From Borreliella burgdorferi B31 (lineage in GTDB: Bacteria; Spirochaetota; Spirochaetia; Borreliales; Borreliaceae): a DNA stretch of 34,159 bases. Position numbers and translations under genes: made by a program. This document shows positions 1-10,907 of the stretch, piece by piece. The stretch is taken from assembly GCF_000008685.2 (NCBI RefSeq), contig NC_001318.1:141299-175457 (forward strand), given 5' to 3'. Under the pieces are notes generated by a model. That model was not told where the DNA came from and did not search any database. It saw only the letters and a list, made by a program, of their open reading frames with translations. The first letter of the stretch is position 1. Each line of letters opens with the position of its first letter.

Positions 1-662
1 TTGTTCTCCAATATATTGCCAGCTGAAAGTTCCAAATTTTGGGATGCTATAATTGAAGATATTCTTGACAAAGAAAGCCCATAAGACTCCAGCCTGTTTT
101 GAGAAACTTCAATTAAAACACGCTTTTTACTTCCACCATTAACAGTAACAATTGCAACTCCATCAAGCCTTTCAAGCCCAGGTTTAATGATTTCATCGGC
201 ATATCTTTTAAGCTCAGAAACTGGCCTTACAGAATTAATAACAATTTCCATTACAGGGATGTTTTTAAGATTGTATCTAAAAATTCTTGGGGTCTGTGAT
301 TTGCTGGGCAATGAAGATTTTACCAATTCAAGAGCATCTCGAATTTCATTTAAAACCAAATCTAAATCGGTTCCATGATAAAATTCAAGTGAAACGGTGC
401 TGCTTTCTTTGGAAGATACACTATATATATTTTTTAAATTCTTTACCGAACTCAAGCCACTCTCAAGGACTCTAGAAACACTCTCTTCAACTTCTCTAGG
501 AGAAGCGCCAGGATAAACAGTGTGAATACTTATTTGGGGAATGTCAATTCCCGGCAAAAGATCTACTTTTAATCTTGAAAAGGTATACAAACTTATCATC
601 AATAACAATGAAAATAAAATCAACATTGTTATTGGTTTGCCAACTATTCTCTTTACCAACAT
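1..662 (-). CDS. besB: BesB, RND efflux inner-membrane transporter (N-terminal part)
   Basis: This is the N-terminal ~220 residues of a resistance-nodulation-division (AcrB/MtrD-type) proton-driven drug exporter; the rest lies beyond the left edge. Translation of the minus strand starts MLVKRIVGKPITMLILFSLL, a first membrane helix, followed by the typical RND beginning of the periplasmic porter domain (LLPGIDIPQISIHTVYPGAS, then PREVEE). A GGGGG SD lies just before the ATG at 662. It is the last gene of besC-besA-besB, 18 nt after besA. Family knowledge: RND pumps form a tripartite channel with a membrane fusion protein and a TolC-like tunnel, which are the two genes upstream here. Seen: the open frame to position 1 and the family start. 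Inferred: substrate range, which the sequence does not show. Confidence 0.93.
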   Translation of the reverse strand, partial: MLVKRIVGKPITMLILFSLLLMISLYTFSRLKVDLLPGIDIPQISIHTVYPGASPREVEESVSRVLESGLSSVKNLKNIYSVSSKESSTVSLEFYHGTDLDLVLNEIRDALELVKSSLPSKSQTPRIFRYNLKNIPVMEIVINSVRPVSELKRYADEIIKPGLERLDGVAIVTVNGGSKKRVLIEVSQNRLESYGLSLSRISSIIASQNLELSAGNILEN

Positions 663-680
663 AACACATCCCCCAACAAA

Positions 681-2905
<2,225 letters not shown>

Positions 2906-3008
2906 TTGAAGCCCCCTTATAATAAAAATCAAAACTTTAAAGTTATAAAACTTAATTAATATTTTCAATTCATTTGATTAATTATTATAATATAATACAA
3001 TTCTAAGT

Positions 3009-3299
3009 ATGAACATTTTTAAAATTTTATTTATCTTAAATTATGCTCTTATTTTTCTAATAAAAATTTACCAAAATACTTTATCTAAAATATTTGGACT
3101 ACAATGCATATACAAACCTACCTGCTCAAAATATTCAATTGAATGTCTTAAAAAATACAATTTTTTAACGGCTTTAATATTAATGACACTAAGAATAATA
3201 AGATGTAACGCATTATTCAAAGGGGGAAACGATTTTACTCCTAAATACAAACCCATTTTAGAATCCTTAAAAGAATTTAAAAAAAGATTAATCAAATAA
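3009..3299 (+). CDS. yidD: YidD membrane protein insertion efficiency factor
   Basis: This small protein (96 residues) is of the YidD family, which helps insert inner-membrane proteins with YidC and Sec. It has an N-terminal amphipathic/hydrophobic segment, then the conserved core [26 protein letters not shown], and [11 protein letters not shown] (family pattern: P-T-C-S-x-Y near residue 37 and C-x-P-x-x-x-G-G near residue 70). Length is normal. Elsewhere the gene usually sits in the rpmH-rnpA-yidD-yidC cluster; here it stands alone, divergent from the bes operon. Its last 12 bases overlap the 3' end of proX on the other strand. There is no SD before the ATG, and a TATAAT at 2991-2996 would leave a leader of only about 6 nt. 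Confidence 0.9.
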
Positions 3300-4160
3300 G
3301 GTCTTATATTTTTCTGGAACCCACGTCTTTACAATCTCTTTATTCTTTTCAACAAATTCAACCGCATTGCGGTATTCTTTGCCTGGCTCTTTATCATTTT
3401 TATCCATTAAGGGCAATATTAAATCATCGCTCCAATAAAAATGATCAAAAACATAATATGCATCAAAATCATCATTTTCAAGACCAAGTCTAACAAGAGT
3501 ATGCACGCTCTCAATTCCCCCCATAATTAAATCAGGATCATCAAGAAACTTAATATCATACCTAGAAAAAGCCCAATGAGGCTTCCACAAAGGAACTAAA
3601 ATCCATTCGTTTCTCTTTATTGAAGAATCTAAACTTGCAAGCATAACACTCTCACTTGAAGGAACTAGCTCATACTCTTTACTTAATCCATAATAATTAA
3701 GCGCTTGTTCTGTAACAATTTGAGTTCCCGCACCAGCATCTATGCCAATCATTTTGTTTTTAAACTTATCACCTTTACCCTTAAGCTCACTAATGCTGGA
3801 AATTGGAACATAGCTTGGCACCACAAAACCTTGAATGGTTCCTTCATAATTTGCACCAAGATCAACAAACTTTGTTTTCAGTTTTTCATAATAAAATTTA
3901 TCGGCTGTAGGAACCCAAGAAGACACCGTACCGTCTATCTTTCCAGATGCTAAGTATTGATACATTATAGACGTAGTAACTGAAAATATTTCTGCATTGT
4001 AGCCCATTTTCTCAAAAACAACCTTTAATACATTTGTAGCTGCCGTTTCTCCACCCCAATTCACATATCCAATTTTTACCGATTTTAAATTCTTTGAACT
4101 CTTTTTTTCATCACAAGACAAAAACATAAAAATAATAAAAAATAAAAATAATTTATACAT
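3288..4160 (-). CDS. proX: ProX, glycine betaine/proline-binding lipoprotein
   Basis: This is the substrate-binding component of the ProU/OpuA-type ABC importer for glycine betaine or proline-type compatible solutes. The N-terminus has a hydrophobic stretch and a lipobox FLSC, so the protein should be anchored as a lipoprotein. The mature part shows the OpuAC/ProX fold signatures: [13 protein letters not shown] near the start, then [20 protein letters not shown], with several Trp residues able to form the aromatic cage for a quaternary ammonium group, and a late [11 protein letters not shown] stretch. The ATG at 4160 is preceded by AGGAGG at 7 nt. It is the third gene of proV-proW-proX, 12 nt after proW. 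The ligand is assigned by family and was not determined here. The 3' end converges on and overlaps yidD by 12 nt. Confidence 0.92.
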
Positions 4161-4172
4161 AAAATATCCTCC

Positions 4173-5072
4173 TTATTTATTATAGATTTCTAAGAATCTT
4201 TTAAATTTATTCTCTTTCTTTCCACCATAATGATCTGTGTTTAAATAGCTAAATTTAATAAAGATAGATTGCATAATCCTATCTAAAATAATAGCTATAA
4301 TAACAACTGCTAATCCAGATATTAAACCCTCACCAAAATTTAATCTTTCTATAGAGTAAATCACAGTTCTGCCCAAACCAGACGATCCAACCATTGCAGC
4401 AATTACTATCATAGATATAGCCATCATTATTGACTGATTAATACCTTCAATTATACTTTGAAGAGAAAGGGGAAGTTGAACTTGAAAAAGAATGCGCAAA
4501 TTACTACTACCAAAGGACTTAGCTGCCTCTATTACCTCATCTGAAACTTGAACAATTCCCAGCCTTGTATATCTAATAACAGGGGGCATAGCAAAAACTA
4601 TTGTAGCAAAAATAGCAGAAGCTGTACCCATTCCAAAAAAAGGAATAGCGGGAATCAAGTAAATAAAAGGGGGCATGGCTTGCATTAAATCTAGAATAGG
4701 TTTCAAAAAAACATAAAATCTTGGGAAATATCCGCCCAAAATACCTATAGGAATTCCCAAAATAACAGAAACTAATACAGAAACAAATATAATAGCTATT
4801 GTATCCATTGAAGCTTCCCAAAGATTAAAATACAAAATAAAAAAGAATCCGGGTAAAATTAAAAATATTAACCTCTTTTTTAAAAAAACAAAACTTAGCA
4901 AACATACAGTCAAAATAAAAAGAAGTGGGTTAACAAAAAGAAATAAATTTTTTAAATTTTCATATAAAAAAATTATACTTTTAGAAAAACCTACTCCATC
5001 AGAAATTGAAAAATTATCAACCAAAAAATCAAAAAAATTATCTATTTTTAATATAAAAAAATCTTTAGTCAT
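4173..5072 (-). CDS. proW: ProW, glycine betaine/proline ABC permease
   Basis: This is the membrane subunit of the betaine/proline importer. The 299 residues hold about six or seven hydrophobic helices (near residues 45-62, 68-85, 93-115, 140-163, 215-232 and 250-268). The cytoplasmic EAA loop that docks on the ATPase is clear: EAAKSFGSSNLRILFQVQLP, at about residues 182-201. The ATG at 5072 follows the proV stop by 6 nt, and its SD (AGGAA) overlaps the proV TAG codon, so the two are probably translationally coupled. Family knowledge: a homodimer of ProW pairs with two ProV ATPases. Confidence 0.93.
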   Translation of the reverse strand: MTKDFFILKIDNFFDFLVDNFSISDGVGFSKSIIFLYENLKNLFLFVNPLLFILTVCLLSFVFLKKRLIFLILPGFFFILYFNLWEASMDTIAIIFVSVLVSVILGIPIGILGGYFPRFYVFLKPILDLMQAMPPFIYLIPAIPFFGMGTASAIFATIVFAMPPVIRYTRLGIVQVSDEVIEAAKSFGSSNLRILFQVQLPLSLQSIIEGINQSIMMAISMIVIAAMVGSSGLGRTVIYSIERLNFGEGLISGLAVVIIAIILDRIMQSIFIKFSYLNTDHYGGKKENKFKRFLEIYNK

Positions 5073-5078
5073 AAATTC

Positions 5079-6197
5079 CTATCTTGATAATAAATAAGAG
5101 ATTTCATTTAAACTAATATATCCGACAACAGTTCCCTTTTCTTTTATTATTAAATAATCTTGCTTATTTAAATATTCAACAATTTTTTTTATCTCATCGT
5201 TTAGATCTAAATTTAAAGATACAAGATTATCATACCTTTTGTTAAGAGCTTTGTCATACAAACTAAAATTTTCACCTTGACATTTAATAATAACATTTAA
5301 GCCATTATCACCACCAGAGTTTAAATCAAAATCATCTTTTAAAATATCTTTTATTTTTAAAATATTTAAAACAGGTAAATTTTTAATAAAATCAGATATA
5401 AAATCTGTACTAGGATTAGCTAAAATTTCCAAAGGTTTGCCAACTTGAATAATTTTTCCATCTCTCATAAAAGCAATTCTATGTCCCAATTTAAAAGCTT
5501 CATTTAAATCATGGGTAATAAACACAACTGTTTTTTTAAGCTTGGCTACTAGCCTCAAAAGTTCTTCCTGCATTTCTCCTTTAATTAAAGGATCAAGTGC
5601 CGAAAAAGCTTCATCCATTAAAAGAATATCTGGATTAACCACCAATGCCCTTGCTATTCCAACTCTTTGTTTCATTCCTCCAGAAAGCTCATTAATATAC
5701 TTATATTTTGAATCTTCAAGCCCCACAAGATTTAATACCTCAATAGCACGTTCTTCTCTAATCTTTCTGGGGATATGCTTAACCTCAAGTCCATATGTAA
5801 CGTTTCTTAGTACATTCATATGGGGAAAAAGTCCAAAATTTTGAAAAACCATTGCAAATTTATCTTTTCTTAAATTAGAAAGATCTTTACGATTTATAGC
5901 ATTCATTTCCATATTATTTACCAAAATAGATCCTGAATCTATTTTATAAATACCATTTAAACACCTGACTAAAGTAGACTTGCCACAGCCCGACATACCC
6001 ATAATAACTAAAATTTCATTTTCATAAACATCAAGATTAATATTGGCATTTGCAATAAAAATAGAAGATTCTTTGTAGATTTGCATTCTATCTTTGCCAT
6101 CTTCATAGTCTTTTATAGCTCGACTTATCTGCTTTTTGTTAACATAATACGAAAATACTTTATAACAATCTTTAATTTTAACAGCAACCCTACTCAA
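5079..6197 (-). CDS. proV: ProV, glycine betaine/proline ABC transporter ATPase
   Basis: This ATP-binding subunit energises betaine/proline uptake. Visible motifs: Walker A GMSGCGKST at residues 67-75, Q-loop VFQNFGLFPH near 117-126, signature LSGGMKQR at 171-178, Walker B ILLMDEAFSALD at 191-202 and the switch histidine in FITHD at 229. The C-terminal ~90 residues form the degenerate CBS-like regulatory region found in ProV/OpuAA (sensing of ionic strength in relatives), ending in ...VVGYISLNEISYLL. The start is a TTG at 6197 with GAGGAG 6 nt upstream. It is the first gene of proV-proW-proX. Upstream, minus-strand TATAAT-like hexamers at 6241-6253 could be its -10; no clear -35 is visible. 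Confidence 0.94.
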   Translation of the reverse strand: MSRVAVKIKDCYKVFSYYVNKKQISRAIKDYEDGKDRMQIYKESSIFIANANINLDVYENEILVIMGMSGCGKSTLVRCLNGIYKIDSGSILVNNMEMNAINRKDLSNLRKDKFAMVFQNFGLFPHMNVLRNVTYGLEVKHIPRKIREERAIEVLNLVGLEDSKYKYINELSGGMKQRVGIARALVVNPDILLMDEAFSALDPLIKGEMQEELLRLVAKLKKTVVFITHDLNEAFKLGHRIAFMRDGKIIQVGKPLEILANPSTDFISDFIKNLPVLNILKIKDILKDDFDLNSGGDNGLNVIIKCQGENFSLYDKALNKRYDNLVSLNLDLNDEIKKIVEYLNKQDYLIIKEKGTVVGYISLNEISYLLSR

Positions 6198-6285
6198 AGC
6201 AAACTCCTCAATAAGCCTGCATTATGCTTTATAACACATCATTATAAATTATACTAAAATTATTAAATTTTTGCCGATCTGAAAT

Positions 6286-6320
6286 AAAAAAACAAAAGAT
6301 CCTTTAAAGGATCTTTTGTT
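6286..6320 (-). terminator. Rho-independent terminator after flaB (perfect 30-base palindrome)
   Basis: Positions 6291-6320 form a perfect palindrome with half-site AACAAAAGATCCTTT, which folds into a long hairpin. On the minus strand it is followed by a run of Ts (opposite 6286-6290). It begins 30 nt after the flaB stop and separates flaB from the downstream proVWX operon. This fits the need for a tight end to a highly expressed flagellin transcript. Because the palindrome is symmetric it could act on both strands, but no plus-strand gene reads into it. Confidence 0.85.
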
Positions 6321-6350
6321 AATACAATTTATACCAATTAAACTAGAATT

Positions 6351-7361
6351 TTATCTAAGCAATGACAAAACATATTGGGGAACTTGATTAGCCTGCGCAA
6401 TCATTGCCATTGCAGATTGTGTTAAAATACTATTAGTTGTTGCTGCTACAACCTCATCTGTCATTGTAGCATCTTTTATTTGAGCATAAGATGCTTTTAG
6501 ATTTTCAATTGCATACTCAGTACTATTCTTTATAGATTCAAGTCTATTTTGGAAAGCACCTAAATTTGCCCTTTGATCACTTATCATTCTAATAGCATTT
6601 TCAATTTTAGCAAGTGATGTATTAGCATCAACTGTAGTTGTAACATTAACAGGAGAATTAACTCCGCCTTGAGAAGGTGCTGTAGCAGGTGCTGGCTGTT
6701 GAGCTCCTTCCTGTTGAACACCCTCTTGAACCGGTGCAGCCTGAGCAGTTTGAGCTCCCTCACCAGAGAAAAGATTTGCAACATTAGCTGCATAAATATT
6801 TACAGCAATAGCTTCATCTTGGTTTGCTCCAACATGAACTCTTAAAGTCCAAGACGCTTGAGACCCTGAAAGTGATGCTGGTGTGTTAATTTTTGCAGGC
6901 TGCATTCCAAGCTCTTCAGCTGTTCTTACATTTTGAGAAGCAGATTTGTTTGATAACATGTGCATTTGGTTATATTGAGCTTGATCAGCAATTCTATTAA
7001 TTTCGTCTGTAAGTTGCTCTATTTCAATTTGTATAGAACCTCTGTCTGCATCTGAATATGTGCCGTTACCTGATTGAACTGCCAATTCCTTCATTCTTAC
7101 TAAGACTTTTTCTACTTCATTTAAATTCCCTTCTGTTGTCTGAATAAAATTAATAGCCTTTGAAGTATTTCTAGAAGCTTGTGACAAACCTCTTATTTGA
7201 GCATTAATCTTACCAGAAACTCCCATGCCAGCAGCATCATCAGAAGCTCGATTAATTCTGTACCCACTAGAAAGCTTTTCTTGAGTTTTACTAAGATTAG
7301 CAGCGTTAATGCCATTATTTCTTGAAGCATTAATAGCTGATGTATTATGATTGATAATCAT
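6351..7361 (-). CDS. flaB: FlaB, major periplasmic flagellin (41 kDa antigen)
   Basis: This is the core flagellar filament protein of Borrelia, assembled in the periplasm, and a major serodiagnostic antigen. The 336 residues show conserved flagellin ends: N-terminal MIINHNTSAINASRNN with LSSGYRINRASDDAAG (D0/D1) and C-terminal ...AMAMIAQANQVPQYVLSLLR. The centre (about 200-250) carries the Pro/Ala/Gln-rich region (EGAQQPAPATAPSQGG) that varies between Lyme and relapsing-fever species. The ATG at 7361 has GGAGGA upstream inside a hairpin. The gene lies downstream of fliD but has its own extended -10 promoter and a terminator, consistent with a monocistronic message. Published work reports post-transcriptional repression by CsrA through the leader. 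Confidence 0.99.
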   Translation of the reverse strand: MIINHNTSAINASRNNGINAANLSKTQEKLSSGYRINRASDDAAGMGVSGKINAQIRGLSQASRNTSKAINFIQTTEGNLNEVEKVLVRMKELAVQSGNGTYSDADRGSIQIEIEQLTDEINRIADQAQYNQMHMLSNKSASQNVRTAEELGMQPAKINTPASLSGSQASWTLRVHVGANQDEAIAVNIYAANVANLFSGEGAQTAQAAPVQEGVQQEGAQQPAPATAPSQGGVNSPVNVTTTVDANTSLAKIENAIRMISDQRANLGAFQNRLESIKNSTEYAIENLKASYAQIKDATMTDEVVAATTNSILTQSAMAMIAQANQVPQYVLSLLR

Positions 7362-7362
7362 A

Positions 7363-7380
7363 TATCATTCCTCCATGATA
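7363..7380 (-). promoter_or_regulatory. CsrA-type hairpin enclosing the flaB Shine-Dalgarno
   Basis: On the minus strand the sequence TATCAT-GGAGGA-ATGATA forms a 6-bp stem with the whole SD (GGAGGA) as its hexaloop, ending just before the ATG. A GGA in a hairpin loop over the ribosome site is the classic CsrA target arrangement. CsrA repression of flaB through the leader has been published for B. burgdorferi (recalled). What is seen here is the hairpin; that this exact structure is bound is inferred. Confidence 0.75.
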
Positions 7381-7400
7381 AAATTTAAATTTCTGACTTT

Positions 7401-7416
7401 GGCAAATCCTTTTGCC
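7401..7416 (-). promoter_or_regulatory. Second CsrA-type hairpin at the 5' end of the flaB leader
   Basis: On the minus strand GGCAAA-AGGA-TTTGCC is a perfect 6-bp stem with an AGGA tetraloop, placed almost at the predicted transcript start. Together with the SD hairpin it gives the two-site pattern typical of CsrA-bound leaders, where one CsrA dimer can bridge both loops. Binding is inferred from shape and from published work on CsrA and flaB. Confidence 0.72.
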
Positions 7417-7424
7417 TGTTAAAA

Positions 7425-7433
7425 AGAATAGCA
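7425..7433 (-). promoter_or_regulatory. flaB extended -10 promoter element
   Basis: The minus strand reads TGC-TATTCT, an extended -10 (TGn plus a hexamer 4/6 to TATAAT). It would start transcription near 7418, giving a leader of about 57 nt that contains both hairpins. The -35 region at normal spacing (TTCTTT) is poor and sits in a T-rich run, consistent with reliance on the extended -10. flaB is known to be sigma-70 driven, unlike many flagellar genes in other bacteria. Confidence 0.65.
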
Positions 7434-7487
7434 CAAAAATTAAAAAAAAAGAAACGCAAATAGCAATAGCATTAAAAATAATTATTA

Positions 7488-9485
7488 TTATTTATTTCTT
7501 TGATTAAAATCAAAAGCCTTTAATGTATTTTCTTGATCTTTCATGCGCTTAACGGTAAAATCCAAGGTATTAAGTTCACCTTCCACTTTTCTCTCTCTAT
7601 CTTCGTACTTCTTTTTATAATCTTCAACTTTATTTTTTTGATTAAAAATTTTCAAGTCGTAATTCTTTATTTTATTATAAATAACTCCTCCGGAAGCCAC
7701 AAGAGGCGACAGACAATCTCCTAGCATTTTAGCAATTCCATTATCATACACTCTGTCACCATTAAGATCATATAAAAAAAGCTCTCTAACATTATCAATA
7801 TTATTACGAATTGATTCATCAAACTTTTTCTCATCAAGTCTTAAATATCTAGAAAGTCCACCAGAAGAAGAAATGGAATTTGTAAAAACTCCCATCTGAT
7901 TAATTATTGAAAAATTAGGATCACTAGTAACATAAGGCTTAAAAATTATTGACTCTAGCTTGGACTTAAGATTTTTTAATAAAAATTCAGACCTTAGAAT
8001 ACCTAAATTTTTATAAGCCTCTTCTTTTTGAGAATCACTAAGATAAGTTAGCTCTTCAACTATATTAGACTTTTGATTATTAGGCTGATCTTCATTAGAG
8101 CTTACAATATTAATCTCAGCAAGAACCTCATTATAAGCACCAATAAAATCTAAAAGAACCCTCTTAATCCCCTCATAATCAGGTTCAATTTTAGCCTCAA
8201 CCATATCACTTGAGGGTTTTTTTAAACTTAATGTCACATTTGGAACCAAATCATTTATAACATTTGAATCTCTCTCAACATCTACTCCATCAAATTTAAT
8301 TTTTGCATTTTCAGCAAAACTTTTAGCATTTATTGGCAAATGACCATCTCTATTTTTTGGATCAAAAATTTCAACATTGCTAATCACAATTACTTTATTA
8401 TTTGCTTTATTTTCAATATTTATTTCTTCCAAATTAGAAAGAGCTCCAACATCAACTTCAACTTCTTCAAAATTATTTGAAATATTTATTAAAGGAAGCT
8501 CCAAAGAACCTTCCTTGCTACATATTTTAACCATATTCATTTGAATATATTTTTTTTCCAAAGGGGTTTTTAAATCAGATCCAAGATCAACTACACTATC
8601 TTCACTCTCAACTTTTGCATCCTTAAATGTAGCCCCTCCGGGATTAAAAATAATCTTACTATCAGGCTCTTCCAAGCCTGTATCAAAATACTTAACTTCA
8701 AATTTAATCTTACTCCTAGATGTAATTTCAATATCTTCAGGAATTTCAATTGATACTTCTGAAAGCGGATTTAAAACAAGACCATTGTTCTCAAAAGCAA
8801 GTTTATTGTTGCTGCTAGATTGATTTACAACAATATCTGAAAGATTAGGATTAAAATTGGTTTTAAGCTCACTTAAAATTCCAATTTGCTTAGCAAAAGA
8901 CAATCCCTCCCCTTTGATAACAAGCTTGTTTTCTTTGCCCTCCTTTAAGGATTGCAAAACAAAACGACTATTTCCATTTTTATCACTTTTCACTATTTTT
9001 GCAGATAAAAAGCCCTTTCCCTTGTTATTAATATCCTTCACAAGTAAATCAATGTTGCCATTACTTTTTACATTAATTTCTTTCTTGCCAACTAAAAATA
9101 TATAATCTCCCTCTGGGATTGTAACTTTTTTAGGATCAAAATTTGAAGACAAAAACACATCAGCTGACGCTATTTGATCAACAATTAATTTATGAGTCTC
9201 ATTCTTAGATCCATATCTAGTAGACAAAGTTAAAACTTCGCTATTACTAGAATTTCCTGACATTAGATTAAAAGGACTGTTGAGTGATGTAAGTTCTTTT
9301 GCAAGAGAATTTAAAGTAGAGATTTTTCTATTAATTAACTGCCAGGCACTTTTCTCTTGCTCTAAAGATTCAAGTTTCTTAAAAGAAGAATCAATTTTAG
9401 CCTTATCGGACTTAAGCATGGATTCACGAATTTCTTTAGTATTGTACTTACTCTCAAGTCCAGGAACAAAAAATCCTGATGCCAA
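7488..9485 (-). CDS. fliD: FliD, flagellar filament cap / hook-associated protein 2
   Basis: FliD caps the growing flagellar filament and helps flagellin polymerise; in spirochaetes this happens in the periplasm. The 665-residue protein has the FliD N-terminal domain (GFFVPGLESKYNTKEIRESM and the following coiled coil) and a C-terminal FliD domain ending in a coiled coil (about residues 610-660, rich in K/E, including KNKVEDYKKKYEDRERKVEG). The start is a TTG at 9485 with GGAGGG 7 nt upstream; no ATG fits. It lies 126 nt upstream of flaB on the same strand. The middle is long and Asn/Ser/Lys-rich and does not resemble the enterobacterial D2/D3 domains by eye. Confidence 0.93.
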   Translation of the reverse strand: MASGFFVPGLESKYNTKEIRESMLKSDKAKIDSSFKKLESLEQEKSAWQLINRKISTLNSLAKELTSLNSPFNLMSGNSSNSEVLTLSTRYGSKNETHKLIVDQIASADVFLSSNFDPKKVTIPEGDYIFLVGKKEINVKSNGNIDLLVKDINNKGKGFLSAKIVKSDKNGNSRFVLQSLKEGKENKLVIKGEGLSFAKQIGILSELKTNFNPNLSDIVVNQSSSNNKLAFENNGLVLNPLSEVSIEIPEDIEITSRSKIKFEVKYFDTGLEEPDSKIIFNPGGATFKDAKVESEDSVVDLGSDLKTPLEKKYIQMNMVKICSKEGSLELPLINISNNFEEVEVDVGALSNLEEINIENKANNKVIVISNVEIFDPKNRDGHLPINAKSFAENAKIKFDGVDVERDSNVINDLVPNVTLSLKKPSSDMVEAKIEPDYEGIKRVLLDFIGAYNEVLAEINIVSSNEDQPNNQKSNIVEELTYLSDSQKEEAYKNLGILRSEFLLKNLKSKLESIIFKPYVTSDPNFSIINQMGVFTNSISSSGGLSRYLRLDEKKFDESIRNNIDNVRELFLYDLNGDRVYDNGIAKMLGDCLSPLVASGGVIYNKIKNYDLKIFNQKNKVEDYKKKYEDRERKVEGELNTLDFTVKRMKDQENTLKAFDFNQRNK

Positions 9486-9675
9486 AATATTGCCCTCCGG
9501 GGTAAATTATATCATTAATAAAATTGAAAACAAAATATAATGTATAATTAAAAAAATAAAATAAATTTTAAAAACATGAATTCTTAAGCATCCAAACACT
9601 TTAAAATAAAAAATATAAGCTTTAAAAAAGATTAATGCTTATAGTAAAATAAAATAAATAAAAGGAAAATAAAAA

Positions 9676-10881
9676 ATGCCAAATTTTTGCTTATTTAACT
9701 CAAAATCCGTTTTAACTGGAAATGATAAAATAGATAACTCAGCGGTTCTAATTAAAGATAATAAAATTTTTGATATTGTAACGTCTGACAGACTTAAAAA
9801 AATGGATCTCGAAGAATACCAAATGATTGACACAAAAGGCAATTATATAACTCCCGGACTTTACGACAATCATATTCATGGATTTCACGGTCATGGGACA
9901 GACCAGTGTTCAACAGAATCGATACTTAAAATGTCAGAACATTTAGCACAATACGGTGTAGTAGGATTTTTACCAACCCTTTACCCAAGACCAATAGATG
10001 AAATGATTAAAACAATAAAAGCTTGCATAGCAGCAATTGGTAAAGAAAAGGGAGCTAAAATTTTGGGACTTCACCTTGAAGGACCATTTTTCTCTCCTGA
10101 AAAAAAAGGAGCTCATCCAGTTTCTTATCTTCATGAACCTAGTATTGAAGTTATGCAAAAACTAATAGATGCAGCTGGTGGAGTATTTACAGGATCAAAC
10201 GGCAAAAGAAAAACACATATAAGCACAATGACTGTTGCTCCTGAGCTTAAGGGTATGAGAGAGCTTGCAATATTTTGCCTTGAAAACAACATAAACCTTC
10301 AAGCGGGACACACAAATGCAACATATGAAAACATGATAGAAGGATTTCAAGTTGGAATACTTCATACAACCCATTTTTTCAACGCAATGTCAAAACTTGA
10401 CCACAGAAATCCAAATGCAATAGGAGCGGTGTTAATACACGGCGATGTTTCTTGCGAAATTATTGCAGATGGCCACCATATACACCCAAAATTAATTTTA
10501 ATGCTTAGAAAGCTTAAAGATATAAGTAAAATAGTCCTTGTAACTGACGGACTTACTCCGAATTGTCAAACTTGTGGAAAACTAATTGCAAACGGAGACG
10601 AAGTTTATATTGCAGAAGATGGATTATTCCATAGCGTGAAAAGCAACACAATAGCTGGATCAACACTCACAATGATACAAGGTCTTAAAAATTTAATAGA
10701 ATTTGGTTTCAGCTTAAGCGATGCTGTTCAAGCAAGCTCTTACAATCCAACAAGAATTCTCAATATTGATAAAAAGGGCTTAATATGTCATGGATATGAT
10801 GCAAACCTCAATGTCCTAGATAAAGATTTTAATCTAAAGTTAACAATGATAGAATCTAAAATAATTTTTAACAATCTCTAA
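9676..10881 (+). CDS. nagA: NagA, N-acetylglucosamine-6-phosphate deacetylase
   Basis: NagA removes acetate from GlcNAc-6-phosphate, giving glucosamine-6-phosphate. It is an amidohydrolase of about 400 residues with the expected motifs: HIHG at 66-69, HLEGPF at 133-138 (metal-binding Glu135), AGHTNA with His212, HFFNAM with His233, DGHHIH at 265-270 and the catalytic aspartate in LVTDG (Asp291). An AAAGGA lies 9 nt before the ATG. It is followed after 26 nt by nagB, the next step of the pathway. Borrelia feeds on chitobiose and GlcNAc in the tick, so the pair serves both energy and wall-precursor supply (established biology). The upstream gap 9486-9675 holds TATAGT/TAAAAT hexamers near 9640-9650, a possible promoter. 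Confidence 0.97.
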   Translation: MPNFCLFNSKSVLTGNDKIDNSAVLIKDNKIFDIVTSDRLKKMDLEEYQMIDTKGNYITPGLYDNHIHGFHGHGTDQCSTESILKMSEHLAQYGVVGFLPTLYPRPIDEMIKTIKACIAAIGKEKGAKILGLHLEGPFFSPEKKGAHPVSYLHEPSIEVMQKLIDAAGGVFTGSNGKRKTHISTMTVAPELKGMRELAIFCLENNINLQAGHTNATYENMIEGFQVGILHTTHFFNAMSKLDHRNPNAIGAVLIHGDVSCEIIADGHHIHPKLILMLRKLKDISKIVLVTDGLTPNCQTCGKLIANGDEVYIAEDGLFHSVKSNTIAGSTLTMIQGLKNLIEFGFSLSDAVQASSYNPTRILNIDKKGLICHGYDANLNVLDKDFNLKLTMIESKIIFNNL

Positions 10882-10907
10882 CTTTAATCAATTTTAAGGA
10901 GATCTCA

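Noticed and set aside
187..475. Two short plus-strand frames in the first 500 bases
   Set aside because: Both lie opposite the besB coding sequence, which has clear RND motifs.
5542..5844. 100-codon plus-strand frame opposite proV
   Set aside because: It is a shadow of the ATPase gene: no SD, Ser/Pro-rich reverse-complement composition, and opposite to conserved ABC motifs.
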